Origin: UBA935 sp031555615
GTDB taxonomy: Bacteria; Bacillota; Clostridia; Lachnospirales; Lachnospiraceae
DNA: 64,000 nt
Assembly (NCBI GenBank): GCA_031555615.1
Contig: JAVBUF010000005.1
Location: 124,001 to 188,000, forward strand
Direction of reading: 5' to 3'
Shown in pieces: positions 13,534 through 23,585 of the stretch; positions within the stretch are counted from its first letter, which is position 1, and every line of letters begins with the position of its first letter. The position numbers were made by a program, and so were the translations under genes. A model generated the notes under the pieces. It saw only the letters and a program-made list of their open reading frames with translations, searched no databases and was not told the DNA's origin.

Positions 13534-14288
13534 ATTATATGAAAAGTGAATTTTACAGAACTTTTAGAAACAGAAACCTGGGAATTCTTCTTTGCGCCTG
13601 TGCTCTTTTAATGACAGCATTGGTATTTGTATTAAAATATTTTGGGGCAGATACATCTTTTCCTTATGCCAATACGAAGTTTGCCCTTAGCAATGTATAC
13701 GGCCAGATGAACCTGTTCCTGATGGCAACAATTATTTTTTCGGGATTTATTCATGATAATGAAGAACGGCACCATACCATCAAACACTCGGTTGCCTTTG
13801 GTATTAAAAGGAGTAAGATTTATCTGGGCAGATTTCTGGTGCAGGCGGTGGTAAGTATTTTAATTTATATAGTAGTAGTAGGCTGCTTTACGGCTCTTAG
13901 TTATGCAATGCTGAGCCACAAAAATGTTGGAGAAATGCAGAATCTGATCAGGGTCAGCCTGGGAAGTATTACTTGTTTAATGACAGCTCTTGCTGTGACA
14001 CATTTTTTTCTGATGAGTTCGGAAAATCAAAATACGGCATATGTGTGGGCCATTATCATTCTGGCATTGATTCCGGCGATATGTAATATGCTGGGAAGAA
14101 AGGTGGAACTGATTAGAAGGATGGCAGAATTATTCCCCATCAATGTAATCTCTGACAGTGGGGCCCTGGTATTGGCGGAAGGCATGGGACAAATGGAAAT
14201 TATAAACGGCTTGCTGATCGGAGCAATATGGCTGGCGATGTTTTTGATTTTGGGAATATATAAATTCAACAGCAGAGAAGTAAAATAA
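13527..14288 (+). CDS. ABC-2 type transporter permease
   Basis: The 253-residue protein has about six membrane segments (for example LLCACALLMTALVFVL near residue 20 and WLAMFLILGIY near the end) and the short cytosolic N-terminus MLNYMKSEFYRTFRNRN usual for ABC-2 permeases. It starts inside the ATPase gene and is followed by the kinase gene after 26 bases. It would form the membrane channel of the exporter with the ATPase at 12610. Confidence 0.85.
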   Translation: MLNYMKSEFYRTFRNRNLGILLCACALLMTALVFVLKYFGADTSFPYANTKFALSNVYGQMNLFLMATIIFSGFIHDNEERHHTIKHSVAFGIKRSKIYLGRFLVQAVVSILIYIVVVGCFTALSYAMLSHKNVGEMQNLIRVSLGSITCLMTALAVTHFFLMSSENQNTAYVWAIIILALIPAICNMLGRKVELIRRMAELFPINVISDSGALVLAEGMGQMEIINGLLIGAIWLAMFLILGIYKFNSREVK

Positions 14289-14314
14289 AAAGTTTTCAGG
14301 AAAAGAGGTATAAA

Positions 14315-15214
14315 ATGACAATCGTGATTATAGTTTTAAGTTGCTTATGCTGCTATTGTTTTATACATCTCTTTTTGCTGAAGAGAAATATCCGTAAGCT
14401 CACCGCAGACTTTGGAGAAGCCAGAGCAAACCGGGATGGGGAACAGCATCTGCAAATAGCTTCCCCGGACCGGGATCTGGAATTGCTGGCCCGGCAGTTA
14501 AATGAGCAATTGGAAATTTTATTTAATGAGAGGCACAAACATAACCGGACAGTTAAGTCGATAAGAGATGAAATCACCAATTTGTCTCATGACTTGCGGA
14601 CACCGATCACATCAATTCTGGGGTACATGAGTTTTCTGGAAGCAGAAAATCTGACGGAGATTCAGAACGAATCGCTGGAGGTAATCAGAAGAAAAGCGTA
14701 TGATTTAAATAATCTGGTGGAGCAGCTTTATGAATATGCGCGATTAGAAAATGAAGATTATGTAATGAAAATGGAGCAGATGGATATATGTAAAACACTG
14801 AAAGAGCATCTGTTACATTTTTATCCTGAATTTGAAAAGAACAGAATTGAACTTGAACTGCAATTTCCGGAGATCGAAGGACCGGTTTGGGTTAACGGAA
14901 ACCGGAATTGTGTGGAAAGGGTACTGATAAACCTGACTTCTAATGCAATCAAATATTGTGAGGGCAATATTTGTGTTACCTTAAAGGTGGAGGACAGAAT
15001 TACGGAAATTACTTATCGGACCCCCAAAGGTGAATTGACGCAAGAAGATATTACACATTTGTTTGACCGTTATTACCGCAAAGTAAAAACAGGGAGCGTG
15101 GTACAGAGCAGCGGTCTGGGGCTGACCATCGCTAAGCTGTATATTGAACGGATGAATGGGGAAATGAAGGCTAGAGGGGATGAGAAATATTTATATATTT
15201 CATTTCGGATATAA
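14315..15214 (+). CDS. Sensor histidine kinase with a single membrane segment
   Basis: The 299-residue kinase has one N-terminal membrane helix (about residues 2-20), no sizeable extracellular domain, an H-box LSHDLRTPITSILGY (His near residue 93), an N-box LTSNAIKY and a G-box SSGLGLTIAK. A sensor this short is likely to read the state of its partner transporter rather than an external ligand, as described for bacitracin-type systems. Partner regulator: 11815. ATG follows AAAGAGG. Confidence 0.88.
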   Translation: MTIVIIVLSCLCCYCFIHLFLLKRNIRKLTADFGEARANRDGEQHLQIASPDRDLELLARQLNEQLEILFNERHKHNRTVKSIRDEITNLSHDLRTPITSILGYMSFLEAENLTEIQNESLEVIRRKAYDLNNLVEQLYEYARLENEDYVMKMEQMDICKTLKEHLLHFYPEFEKNRIELELQFPEIEGPVWVNGNRNCVERVLINLTSNAIKYCEGNICVTLKVEDRITEITYRTPKGELTQEDITHLFDRYYRKVKTGSVVQSSGLGLTIAKLYIERMNGEMKARGDEKYLYISFRI

Positions 15215-15244
15215 TAGATGGGTGGTTCCTCAATATGACTAATA

Positions 15245-15294
15245 AAATCAAGCGGCTGGTAAGTTCTAGCAGAACATTGCCGGCCGCTTGATTT
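15245..15294. terminator. Bidirectional terminator between convergent genes
   Basis: AAATCAAGCGGC (15245-15256) pairs with GCCGCTTGATTT (15283-15294). It serves both the kinase operon and the minus-strand lipoprotein gene. Confidence 0.75.
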
Positions 15295-15302
15295 ATGTAA
15301 TA

Positions 15303-15683
15303 TTATTTTCCAAAAACAATTATGGTCTGGGTATTCGGTTCGGTGAACCTGATCTGATTATTTTCCAGTACGAGCTCATACTTGTCAACGTCATCCTGCA
15401 AATAATATTTGCCGTTTGCTCCTATAAATTTAGCGGTTCCCAGTTCTCCGCCCATGTTCATAGAAATGGAACCATTATCACTAATGATAATTTGCATTGT
15501 GGGATCCATACCCTGAGCCTCGGCAAGAGCTGCGTATTCCGCATAGGTTGCAGTCATTCCATTGGATTCCATTTCAACTGCATTCCAGGTACCGACAAGT
15601 TCTTCAGGTACTTTGGCACCACAGCCGGTTAGTGCGGAAAGAACGATTATTGACACCAATACTGCTAATAAATTTTTTTTCAT
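15303..15683 (-). CDS. Small secreted lipoprotein, lipocalin-like
   Basis: The 126-residue protein has a lipoprotein signal peptide (hydrophobic LLAVLVSIIVLS, lipobox LTGC with Cys near residue 21). The mature part begins VPEELVGTWNAVEMES and consists of alternating short strands, similar to small lipocalin-like or DUF5640-type proteins of Clostridia. ATG follows AAGGAGA. Ligand and role are unknown; it is expected on the outer face of the membrane. Confidence 0.78.
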   Translation of the reverse strand: MKKNLLAVLVSIIVLSALTGCGAKVPEELVGTWNAVEMESNGMTATYAEYAALAEAQGMDPTMQIIISDNGSISMNMGGELGTAKFIGANGKYYLQDDVDKYELVLENNQIRFTEPNTQTIIVFGK

Positions 15684-15838
15684 TTTGAAATCTCCTTATT
15701 TTATTTTACAAGATAATTTTAACATTTTATTTTTCTTTTTTTACAAGTTGGAAAAAAAAGAATGATATTGAGAAAAAACAGTAGGAAATTTGCCATACAA
15801 ACGAGTATGTACATTTTTTGAAAAAGATAATAAAATTT

Positions 15839-15868
15839 TTGACAGGCGGTAAAGATTTATTTTATAAT
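15839..15868 (+). promoter_or_regulatory. Sigma-A promoter of guaA
   Basis: TTGACA (15839-15844), 18 bp, TATAAT (15863-15868). I looked for a purine riboswitch in the short leader and saw none. Confidence 0.78.
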
Positions 15869-15910
15869 AAAAAGTAAATATTATTATGAAAAAACAACAA
15901 GGAGCGGCTT

Positions 15911-17452
15911 ATGAGAAAAGAAACAATCATTGTATTGGATTTTGGCGGACAGTATAACCAGTTGATTGCACGTAGGGTTAGGGAATGTAATGTGTATTGT
16001 GAGGTTCATCCCTATAATATGAGTGTGGAAGAAATCAAAGCCATGGCTCCCAAAGGAATAATTTTTACAGGTGGCCCCAATAGCGTATATGAGGAAGCTT
16101 CGCCGCTATGCGAAAGGGCTGTTTTTGAATTGGGAATTCCTATTTTAGGAATTTGCTACGGCTCCCAGTTAATGGCCCATATGCTGGGTGGCAAGGTGGC
16201 AACCGCGCCCATTAGTGAATATGGCAAGACACTGGTGCAGATTCAAAGTCAAACGGCATTATTCAGCAAGGTTTCATCTTCAACTATTTGCTGGATGAGC
16301 CATACCGATTATATTGAAAAGATACCGGAAGGTTTTACCATTACAGCAACTACCGCAGCCTGTCCGGCAGCGGCAATGGAAAATCCTGCAAAAGGCTGGT
16401 ATGCACTGCAATTTCACCCGGAGGTGGTACATACACAGGAGGGAATGGCGATGCTGCGGAACTTCGTCATGGATATCTGTGGATGTGAGGGACAATGGCG
16501 GATGGATTCCTTTGTGGAAACCAGCGTGCAAGAGATTCGGGAAAAAGTAGGTCATGGGAAAGTATTGTGTGCTCTTTCCGGCGGGGTGGATTCATCGGTG
16601 GCAGCAGTGCTGCTGTCTAAGGCGGTAGGGAAACAATTAACCTGTGTTTTTGTAGATCATGGTTTGCTTCGTAAAAACGAAGGCGATGAAGTCGAAACAA
16701 TTTTTGGTGCTGCCAGTCAATATGATTTGAATTTTATCAGGGTAAATGCTCAGGAGCGCTTTTATAAAAAACTGGCCGGTGTGGAAGAGCCGGAAGAAAA
16801 GCGAAAAATAATCGGGACAGAATTTATTCGTGTTTTTGAGGAAGAAGCGAAAAAAATCGGTAAGGTAGATTTTTTGGTGCAGGGAACCATATATCCTGAC
16901 GTTATTGAAAGCGGATTGGGAAAAAGTGCAGTGATCAAATCTCATCATAATGTCGGCGGACTTCCTGACTGTGTGGACTTTAAAGAGATTATCGAGCCCT
17001 TGCGGCTGCTGTTTAAGGATGAAGTGCGGAAGGCCGGTCTGGAAATGGGAATTCCGGAGCATTTGGTGTATCGCCAGCCCTTTCCGGGGCCTGGACTGGG
17101 CGTGCGGATTATAGGTGAGGTAACAGCCCAGAAAGTACATTTGGTGCAGGAAGCGGATTATATTTTCCGGGAAGAAATTGCCAGGGCCGGAGTGGATCAG
17201 CAATTGGGGCAGTATTTTGCAGCATTGACGAATATGCGGTCGGTGGGAGTCATGGGAGATGAGAGGACTTATGACTATGCGGTGGCATTGCGGGCGGTGA
17301 GCACGTCGGATTTTATGACGGCGGAAGCGGCAGAGATTCCCTGGGAAGTGATCGGCAGGGTGACCAATAGGATCGTAAATGAGGTGAAGGGGGTTAATCG
17401 GGTGCTGTATGACTGCACGGGGAAGCCGCCGGGGACAATAGAGTTTGAATAA
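15911..17452 (+). CDS. guaA: GMP synthase (glutamine-hydrolysing)
   Basis: The 513-residue enzyme converts XMP to GMP with ATP and glutamine in purine synthesis. The N-terminal class I glutamine amidotransferase domain has its nucleophile Cys in LGICYGSQL and the triad His/Glu in FHPEV. The ATP-pyrophosphatase domain has the P-loop LSGGVDSSVAA (near residue 222), and the C-terminal dimerisation domain ends GKPPGTIEFE. The length is normal. ATG follows AAGGAG. It is transcribed alone from a consensus-like promoter. Confidence 0.98.
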   Translation: MRKETIIVLDFGGQYNQLIARRVRECNVYCEVHPYNMSVEEIKAMAPKGIIFTGGPNSVYEEASPLCERAVFELGIPILGICYGSQLMAHMLGGKVATAPISEYGKTLVQIQSQTALFSKVSSSTICWMSHTDYIEKIPEGFTITATTAACPAAAMENPAKGWYALQFHPEVVHTQEGMAMLRNFVMDICGCEGQWRMDSFVETSVQEIREKVGHGKVLCALSGGVDSSVAAVLLSKAVGKQLTCVFVDHGLLRKNEGDEVETIFGAASQYDLNFIRVNAQERFYKKLAGVEEPEEKRKIIGTEFIRVFEEEAKKIGKVDFLVQGTIYPDVIESGLGKSAVIKSHHNVGGLPDCVDFKEIIEPLRLLFKDEVRKAGLEMGIPEHLVYRQPFPGPGLGVRIIGEVTAQKVHLVQEADYIFREEIARAGVDQQLGQYFAALTNMRSVGVMGDERTYDYAVALRAVSTSDFMTAEAAEIPWEVIGRVTNRIVNEVKGVNRVLYDCTGKPPGTIEFE

Positions 17453-17679
17453 TAAATGTTAATATAGTATTTGAAATGACAGAGAGTCTACGGATTATCT
17501 GTTATTTTCATATTATTTATATTTTAATAAATAGGATGAGAAATCTCACACATTGCAGTGATGAGAAAATTCGGATTAATGAACTATCTACTAAGTTTAT
17601 AATATATTTTTTAGTAAAAATGCTTGGATAAAAAATTTATATATGTGTTATACTATTAGTAGTGATGGAGGTAATGGAT

Positions 17680-17838
17680 ATGTTTACATCTAAAAAAGTT
17701 GTTTTTACACCAGAAGAAATTACAAGAATGGAGATTCGCAATTTTGTTAATGAAGGATTAAAGGATGTTCAGGAAAATAACCTGTTTGATTTTGATGAAG
17801 TTTTTGATGAATTAGAAAGACGGTATGAAAATGCCTGA
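17680..17838 (+). CDS. Antitoxin of a RelE/ParE-type pair
   Basis: The 52-residue acidic protein starts MFTSKKVVFTPEEI and ends FDELERRYENA. ATG at 17680 is eight bases after GGAGG; an ATG at 17674 is too close to it. Its end overlaps the toxin gene by 14 bases, the usual coupling in type II toxin-antitoxin operons. The family is inferred from size, charge and position; a DNA-binding fold is not obvious. Confidence 0.75.
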   Translation: MFTSKKVVFTPEEITRMEIRNFVNEGLKDVQENNLFDFDEVFDELERRYENA

Positions 17839-18151
17839 ATATAGAATTGTTCTTACAAGGCGGGCGCAAGACGATATTGTTGATATAGGAGATTATATTA
17901 CATATACGCTGCTTGAGCCAGAAACAGCACGAAATTTTGTGAGAGGATTGCGTAAGGTAATTACAACACTAAAAAATATTCCAAATGGCCATGCATTAGT
18001 TGATGATGTGGTCTTAGCCAGTCAGGGTATACATTGTATGCCTTATAAAAATTATTATGTGTTTTATGAAGTTGTCGATGCGATGAATACTGTTATTGTT
18101 TTAAGGATTGGATATGATCGCCGGAATTGGAAAGAAATCTTAACTGACTGA
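17825..18151 (+). CDS. RelE/ParE superfamily toxin
   Basis: The protein of 106-108 residues has the RelE/ParE fold pattern: YRIVLTRRAQDDIVDI at the start, a helical hairpin, then YKNYYVFYEV and the final strand VIVLRIGYDRRNW. Such toxins cleave ribosome-bound mRNA or poison gyrase; the sequence does not decide which. ATG 17825 or 17831 could be the start. The gene overlaps its antitoxin by 14 bases. Confidence 0.85.
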   Translation: MKMPEYRIVLTRRAQDDIVDIGDYITYTLLEPETARNFVRGLRKVITTLKNIPNGHALVDDVVLASQGIHCMPYKNYYVFYEVVDAMNTVIVLRIGYDRRNWKEILTD

Positions 18152-18475
18152 TTATGATATTCTGATACCCGTATGATACCTATTTGATTTTAAACGGTAA
18201 ATTTAAGGTATAATTTGAATAATTAAGATAGTAAATTAGATATAAAACAATCTAAACATTAAATAAGTTAATCAATTAGGGAATTTGAGTAAGATAAACA
18301 GTTAGTTCTATAACTAAAAGCGAGACCTTGCTGATTTTCAGGTAGAAACTGAAATTCGGTAAGGTCTTTTTATATGAGTAGAAACAACTTCTATATAAAA
18401 GCAAGAATTGCTCATTATTTTTTTATTAATTCTTTTAAAATATTATTTATAGTAAAAATGGGAGGATAAATAATT
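18152..18475 (+). other. Gene-free stretch with one terminator
   Basis: This AT-rich 324-base interval holds the hairpin at 18323-18371 and the ribosome binding site GGGAGG at its right end. I see no ORF or other structured RNA. Confidence 0.5.
18323..18371 (+). terminator. Intrinsic terminator
   Basis: AGACCTT (18323-18329) pairs with AAGGTCT (18361-18367), with an inner stem TTTCAG/CTGAAA, followed by T residues. It ends the toxin-antitoxin unit. Confidence 0.7.
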
Positions 18476-20665
18476 ATGACAAAAAGTTTAGCAGTTAGGT
18501 TAGGAATCTTAATAGCAGTAGTTATCGTTTTTATCATCATGCTGCAAGTGGCTTTGGACACAAGGAAAACGGAGGAGGAAAGTAATAACAAAGAAACCGT
18601 GGAAGAGGATTACCAGTACCGGGCCATTGCTTATGTGACGGTGCCTGCTTCCGAAAATTGGCGTTGGATAGGGACGGATGGACCCAGTGAAGATGATGCG
18701 GTATCCGCAGTGGATACTGCTTATGTAACACATATCAATTTTGCCTTTGGCATGCTTGAGGCTTATCAGTTCGAATCCGGTAAGCCGGGGTGTCCATTGA
18801 AGGAGGGCGACATTGTATCACAGGAGGCATACCGGAACCCGGAAGATGGGCAATACCATTACCGCGCCACAGTGCAGGGCTGGATCGAAGAGATGGATAC
18901 CCTGGTGGATGGCAGGGAATATCTGCGCGCACTGGTAAAGCTTAAAGAAAAGGCACCTGATCTGAACGTACTGTTATCCATCGGCGGCTGGAATTCTGAC
19001 GGATTTTGCTATATGACAAAAACGAAGGAGGGAAGGGCAGAATTTATTGAAAGCTGTATAGAGTTGGTTTCCGAATATAATCTGGATGGTATTGATGTGG
19101 ATTGGGAATTTCCCACAAATGGCGGATGGGGGGAACTTGCCAGTTGTGAATCCTGTGTAGAAGACGGTGAAAATCTTTTAAAGGAACTGCGAATTGCCCT
19201 GGATGAAAAATTTGACAGCAGTCACAAATTATTATCTATTGCTTCGGGAGCATCGCAACCGTGGGTTGGCGAAGAGACGTTTGCATCCCTTGATTATATT
19301 AATGTTATGTGCTATGACCAAAATCCGGGCGCAGGAGGGTCTCAGGCTGGGTTGGATATGGCCGAGATGGGATTGGACATGCATATAAATATGGTGGGGG
19401 ACACACCGGAAAATAGAAGAAAACTGAATTTGGGCATTCCGTTTTATAATGAAGGCGGTCCTTATCTTGTTCCTTATTATAAAGGATGGAATGGGCATGT
19501 AGATGCAAGTCCCGAAATAACCCGGAAGAAAATGGAGTGGGTGATCAAAAACGGATATGGCGGCGGTTTTTATTGGGCATATTCCATGGACACATTTGCG
19601 CAGGATGTGCAGGATAAAAACAGCCCGGAAATCAAGATCCTGCAAAGAACGTTATATGAAACCTTAAACGGGAAGGTAAGCGGAAGCGAAACAGCAGATA
19701 TCACCGATACGGTGAAAGTACCCGTACAAGAATCGCCGGCTGCAGATAATATCAAGAAAGGTTCATTGACCGTAGCCAAAATAGAATCCAAGGCAATCGC
19801 GGAAAATATAACAGATGCCAAAACAGAACAGTCAATAACCGTCTGGCTTCCGCCATCCTATGGGGAAAGTGAAAAAAATTATCCCGTTATTTATTATCTT
19901 CATGGATTTGCGGAAAGTGCCAGAGCTTTTATAACCGGACGAGAAGAGGAATTGAATGCGTCTTTTGCTGCTGGAAACAAGGAATTTTTGGTGGTTGGGA
20001 TAAATGGAGCCAATGTCCTGGGAGGAAGCTTTTATGTCAATTCTCCAATAACCGGTAATTGGGAGGATTATGTCATTGATGAGGTGATCCCTTTTATCGA
20101 CAGTAATTACAGAACGATAAAGGACGGCAGTGCCAGAGGTATCTTTGGCTTTTCTATGGGTGGTTTTGGTGCCATTAATCTTGCTTTTAAGCATCCGGAT
20201 GTGTTTGTTGCGGTATATTCCATATCTCCCGGATTGTTGGCAGATGGTGATTTACCATCGGCAATGGCTACCTGGAAATATGATATGAGCTTCAAGAAAG
20301 CTTATGCCCAGGCATTTTCGCCTGATCCGGAAAATGAATGGTATGGTGGTGTCCCGCAGTTTGACAACACACCGGAAGACGATCAAATAATTAAGAATTG
20401 GGAGAATGGATTCGGTAATATTAACCAGAAGATAGATGATTACATCGCGCTGGAAAAACCCTTGGCAGGTATCAAAATTGTTTATGGTACCAGTGATGAG
20501 TATGACTGGATTCCACGAGGATGTGAGTTCATGTCGGATTGTTTGAGCCAAAGAGGGATTGAACATACATTAAAGGCATCCGAAGGAGGGCGGCATACGA
20601 TTCCCCAGGGGGTGGTTTCTGATGACATCATACCATTTTTTAATGAATATTTAGTTTTTGAGTAA
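18476..20665 (+). CDS. Membrane-anchored GH18 chitinase fused to an esterase domain
   Basis: The 729-residue protein has an N-terminal membrane anchor (about residues 7-27). A GH18 glycosidase domain (about 50-400) carries the active-site motif DGIDVDWEFP near residue 205, whose final Glu is the proton donor. A linker follows, then a PF00756-type esterase domain (about 450-729) with nucleophile Ser in GFSMGGFG near 560. GH18 enzymes cleave beta-1,4 bonds next to N-acetylglucosamine; the esterase could remove acetyl or other ester groups from the same polymer. ATG follows GGGAGG. The downstream AraC gene and sugar ABC operon make a polysaccharide-use locus likely. Confidence 0.92.
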   Translation: MTKSLAVRLGILIAVVIVFIIMLQVALDTRKTEEESNNKETVEEDYQYRAIAYVTVPASENWRWIGTDGPSEDDAVSAVDTAYVTHINFAFGMLEAYQFESGKPGCPLKEGDIVSQEAYRNPEDGQYHYRATVQGWIEEMDTLVDGREYLRALVKLKEKAPDLNVLLSIGGWNSDGFCYMTKTKEGRAEFIESCIELVSEYNLDGIDVDWEFPTNGGWGELASCESCVEDGENLLKELRIALDEKFDSSHKLLSIASGASQPWVGEETFASLDYINVMCYDQNPGAGGSQAGLDMAEMGLDMHINMVGDTPENRRKLNLGIPFYNEGGPYLVPYYKGWNGHVDASPEITRKKMEWVIKNGYGGGFYWAYSMDTFAQDVQDKNSPEIKILQRTLYETLNGKVSGSETADITDTVKVPVQESPAADNIKKGSLTVAKIESKAIAENITDAKTEQSITVWLPPSYGESEKNYPVIYYLHGFAESARAFITGREEELNASFAAGNKEFLVVGINGANVLGGSFYVNSPITGNWEDYVIDEVIPFIDSNYRTIKDGSARGIFGFSMGGFGAINLAFKHPDVFVAVYSISPGLLADGDLPSAMATWKYDMSFKKAYAQAFSPDPENEWYGGVPQFDNTPEDDQIIKNWENGFGNINQKIDDYIALEKPLAGIKIVYGTSDEYDWIPRGCEFMSDCLSQRGIEHTLKASEGGRHTIPQGVVSDDIIPFFNEYLVFE

Positions 20666-20769
20666 TCAAAAACATAATAAGACTAATTCTCACAAATATT
20701 TCCATTTACACTATATTTTTAAATTAATATAATGATATATATTATATGATTGAAAGTTGGTGTAATAGA

Positions 20770-21666
20770 ATGAATAGTTATCAATTTACAGCAATTGAAT
20801 ATGCAATTCAAATAATCGACCAGGATATTAAACAGATCTTGGACTTAGACAAAATTTCCAGGGAGGTAGGGCTTTCCAAATACCACCTTCACCGGCTGTT
20901 CCGGTCAATAACCGGAAAGCCGCTGATGTCTTATGTCAGAGGGCGGAAGTTAAGTGCCAGTCTGAAGGAACTGATTGATACGGATTTAAATATTATAGAT
21001 ATATCAAATGAGTATCAATTCGAACATGAGCAGTCTTATATAAGGGCCTTTAAGCAAATGTTCGATATTACCCCGGCACAATACCGAAAAAGTAAAGCGG
21101 AGATTCCTATCCAGCAGAAGATAGATACCAATAACCTTAACAATGTTGGACAAGGCTTGATCATTGAACCCCGGATGTGTATGAAGCCGCGCTTTTATAT
21201 TCAGGGGATAATGGCGGAAATTGTCCATGAAAAAAATCTGACAGACAGGGATACCAACAAGCTGGCGGAGAAATTTCAGGATGTTTATTTGCCCGCAGTG
21301 GAAAATAAGGTGGATGATGAGGTTTATATAGGCTATGTTTCATATACCCAGAATCCCGGGTACAGTAATTATTATATGCCTTCTGTTGAAGTATCAAAGC
21401 TAAACCAGGTGGATCTGCCTTTTGTAACGGTTGAGATACCAACAAATGATTATGCCGTTTTCCGTTATATTGGATTACACTCACCTTATGATGTGACCTT
21501 TGCGACATTAAGAGACTTGTATGAATATATCAATTGCTGGAAATCGGATACATCATACATGCAGGCAGCGCCTTATCATTTTGAACGGATGAATCTTCGA
21601 ACATGCAGCAGGACTTATTGTGAAATGGATATTTATGTTCCTATTATTACCGGTAAAATCAGATAA
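20770..21666 (+). CDS. AraC-family regulator with GyrI-like effector domain
   Basis: The N-terminal 100 residues form an AraC double helix-turn-helix (LDKISREVGLSKYHLHRLF, then IIDISNEYQFEHEQSYIRAF). The C-terminal part (about 125-298) resembles GyrI-like ligand-binding domains, as in multidrug-responsive AraC proteins. ATG at 20770 is preferred; an in-frame ATG at 20746 has no better ribosome binding site. It lies between the chitinase-esterase and the sugar transport operon and may control either. Confidence 0.82.
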   Translation: MNSYQFTAIEYAIQIIDQDIKQILDLDKISREVGLSKYHLHRLFRSITGKPLMSYVRGRKLSASLKELIDTDLNIIDISNEYQFEHEQSYIRAFKQMFDITPAQYRKSKAEIPIQQKIDTNNLNNVGQGLIIEPRMCMKPRFYIQGIMAEIVHEKNLTDRDTNKLAEKFQDVYLPAVENKVDDEVYIGYVSYTQNPGYSNYYMPSVEVSKLNQVDLPFVTVEIPTNDYAVFRYIGLHSPYDVTFATLRDLYEYINCWKSDTSYMQAAPYHFERMNLRTCSRTYCEMDIYVPIITGKIR

Positions 21667-21730
21667 GGAATGGCGGTGGCCCGAATTCTCTGTTATAATA
21701 ACTATATTTAACAGGGCATGAGGTGCGGTA

Positions 21731-23473
21731 ATGAAAATCGGAAAAAAGAGAAGACAATTAAAGTGGAGCATGATTGTAATGCTAACCGGCTGCTGGTTCT
21801 TACCGCTGCTGATGTTGGCTCTCACCATGCTCCTGTTTGTATCTGACCGAATGAAAGGTCAGCTGGAGGATACCATCATTACTTCAGCAGATCGGGCAAT
21901 GGATATTTGCCAGATGCGTATTAATGAAGCAATGGCAGCATCAAAGGATGCATCCTATCTGCCGGCGATAAAAGACAGTTATATCTCTTATCAGAAGAAT
22001 CAGGACAAAAAGCAGCTGCTTCATGATGCAAATTTGTTTATACAGCAGCAATATCGGTTTAACTCTGATTTCAATATAACCGTATTGTATTTCATTGATG
22101 ATCCGGAGGTATTTTCGTTTACCTATAAAACTCCTGAGCAGACTTACGCGAAAATTGTAGAATTTAAGAAAACAACTATGGATAAAATCCAGGAGGTCAG
22201 TGGACGGCTGGGTACAGACATCGCATTCGTTAACATTAACGGTGAAATCTACATGGTCAGGAATATCGTGGACTCACGGTTTCGGCCTTTTGCTGTCCTG
22301 GTGATGGAACTAAATATGGAGCATATGTTTGGTGGGCTTGAAAGTGTCTGGGGTTATAAGGAAATGGAGGTTTACATTGACGGAGAAAGTCTTTTCAACC
22401 ACTATCCTTCGGATCCCGGCCAGGATATAACCGGAAGACGCATCATGGACATGCCATATTTTTCTCATGGGGCGGAAGGGTCTTTTGTATACAAACGGAT
22501 GGAGAGCGGCAGACATAAGATGTCCTATCTGGTGATGCTGGATTCAGGGGCGATCACCGGTGAAATGACCATCGTCCGCTATCTGATCATACTTTTTGTG
22601 ATATTTATGATACCGTTGATTACCGTAGTCTTTTTGTTTTTTCATCTCCGGGTAAATAAGCCTATCGGTGCCTTGAGAAGGGCATGTAAGGAAATTGCCC
22701 AAGAGCATTATGGTTATCAGATTGCAGCGGTAAAACAGGATGAGGAGTTTCATGATTTAGGTGAAACCTTTAACGATATGTCCATTAAACTCAAATATCA
22801 ATTTGAAAAAATTTATTTAGAAGAACTGGCATTAAGGGATGCCAATATTATGGCATTACAATCACAGATCAACCCGCATTTTCTAAATAATACGTTGGAA
22901 ATCATTAATTGGGAAGCTCGGATGATGGGAAATCAAAAGGTAAGCGGAATGATTGAAGCACTTTCAACGATGATGGAAGCCACCATGAACAGAAAGAATG
23001 AGCAGTATATTAAGCTGGCAGAGGAACTTAGCTATGTTGATGCCTATTTATATATTATTGCCCAGCGGCTGGGGGACGGTTTTGAATGTGAAAAGAGGAT
23101 TGACGAAAGTCTGTTGTGGGTGGAGGTACCGAGACTGATTATTCAGCCCATTATTGAAAATGCGGTAGAGCATGGTATGGATGTCGGAAAGCAGGGCAGG
23201 ATCAGACTTACCATTTATCGTCAGGGGGATAAATTATGTATTGAGGTGCTGGATAATGGGCGGTTATCTGAAAAGGATAGGGCCAAAATAGATCTTTTAT
23301 TAAATGAAAATAATGCTGATGAATCGAAGTCATTAAGTCTTGGTATTCGCAATGTGAACAAAAGACTGAAGATTATTTATGGTGCCGAGTGCGGACTTTC
23401 CATCAAAAGTAACAAGGATGGTCACACCGTCAGCACAATTATAGTCAAAATAGACAATTTATCAGAACAATAA
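21731..23473 (+). CDS. YesM-type sensor histidine kinase
   Basis: The 580-residue kinase has two membrane segments (about residues 15-37 and 280-302) enclosing an extracellular sensor, then HAMP, a his_kinase domain with the phosphorylated His in QINPHFLNNTLE (near residue 385) and a HATPase domain with NAVEHGM and LGIRNV. This LytS/YesM class pairs with AraC-type response regulators that switch on sugar ABC transporters. Its likely partner is at 26968, on the other side of the transporter genes. Confidence 0.92.
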   Translation: MKIGKKRRQLKWSMIVMLTGCWFLPLLMLALTMLLFVSDRMKGQLEDTIITSADRAMDICQMRINEAMAASKDASYLPAIKDSYISYQKNQDKKQLLHDANLFIQQQYRFNSDFNITVLYFIDDPEVFSFTYKTPEQTYAKIVEFKKTTMDKIQEVSGRLGTDIAFVNINGEIYMVRNIVDSRFRPFAVLVMELNMEHMFGGLESVWGYKEMEVYIDGESLFNHYPSDPGQDITGRRIMDMPYFSHGAEGSFVYKRMESGRHKMSYLVMLDSGAITGEMTIVRYLIILFVIFMIPLITVVFLFFHLRVNKPIGALRRACKEIAQEHYGYQIAAVKQDEEFHDLGETFNDMSIKLKYQFEKIYLEELALRDANIMALQSQINPHFLNNTLEIINWEARMMGNQKVSGMIEALSTMMEATMNRKNEQYIKLAEELSYVDAYLYIIAQRLGDGFECEKRIDESLLWVEVPRLIIQPIIENAVEHGMDVGKQGRIRLTIYRQGDKLCIEVLDNGRLSEKDRAKIDLLLNENNADESKSLSLGIRNVNKRLKIIYGAECGLSIKSNKDGHTVSTIIVKIDNLSEQ

Positions 23474-23585
23474 TAGACAAATAATCACAACTCTAATCAT
23501 TAACCTTTTGATGCAGATATTATATGATAAGTGCAGATGGAAAACATCTAATCAAATCACACTACTATCTAAGGGAGGAAGAAGT

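Noticed and set aside
15684..15910. Purine riboswitch before guaA
   Set aside because: I looked for the conserved loops of the xpt-type aptamer and found none; the leader after the promoter is only about 35 bases.
17674..18151. Toxin-antitoxin pair as part of a mobile island
   Set aside because: No recombinase, repeat or compositional break surrounds it; it looks like a stand-alone chromosomal pair.
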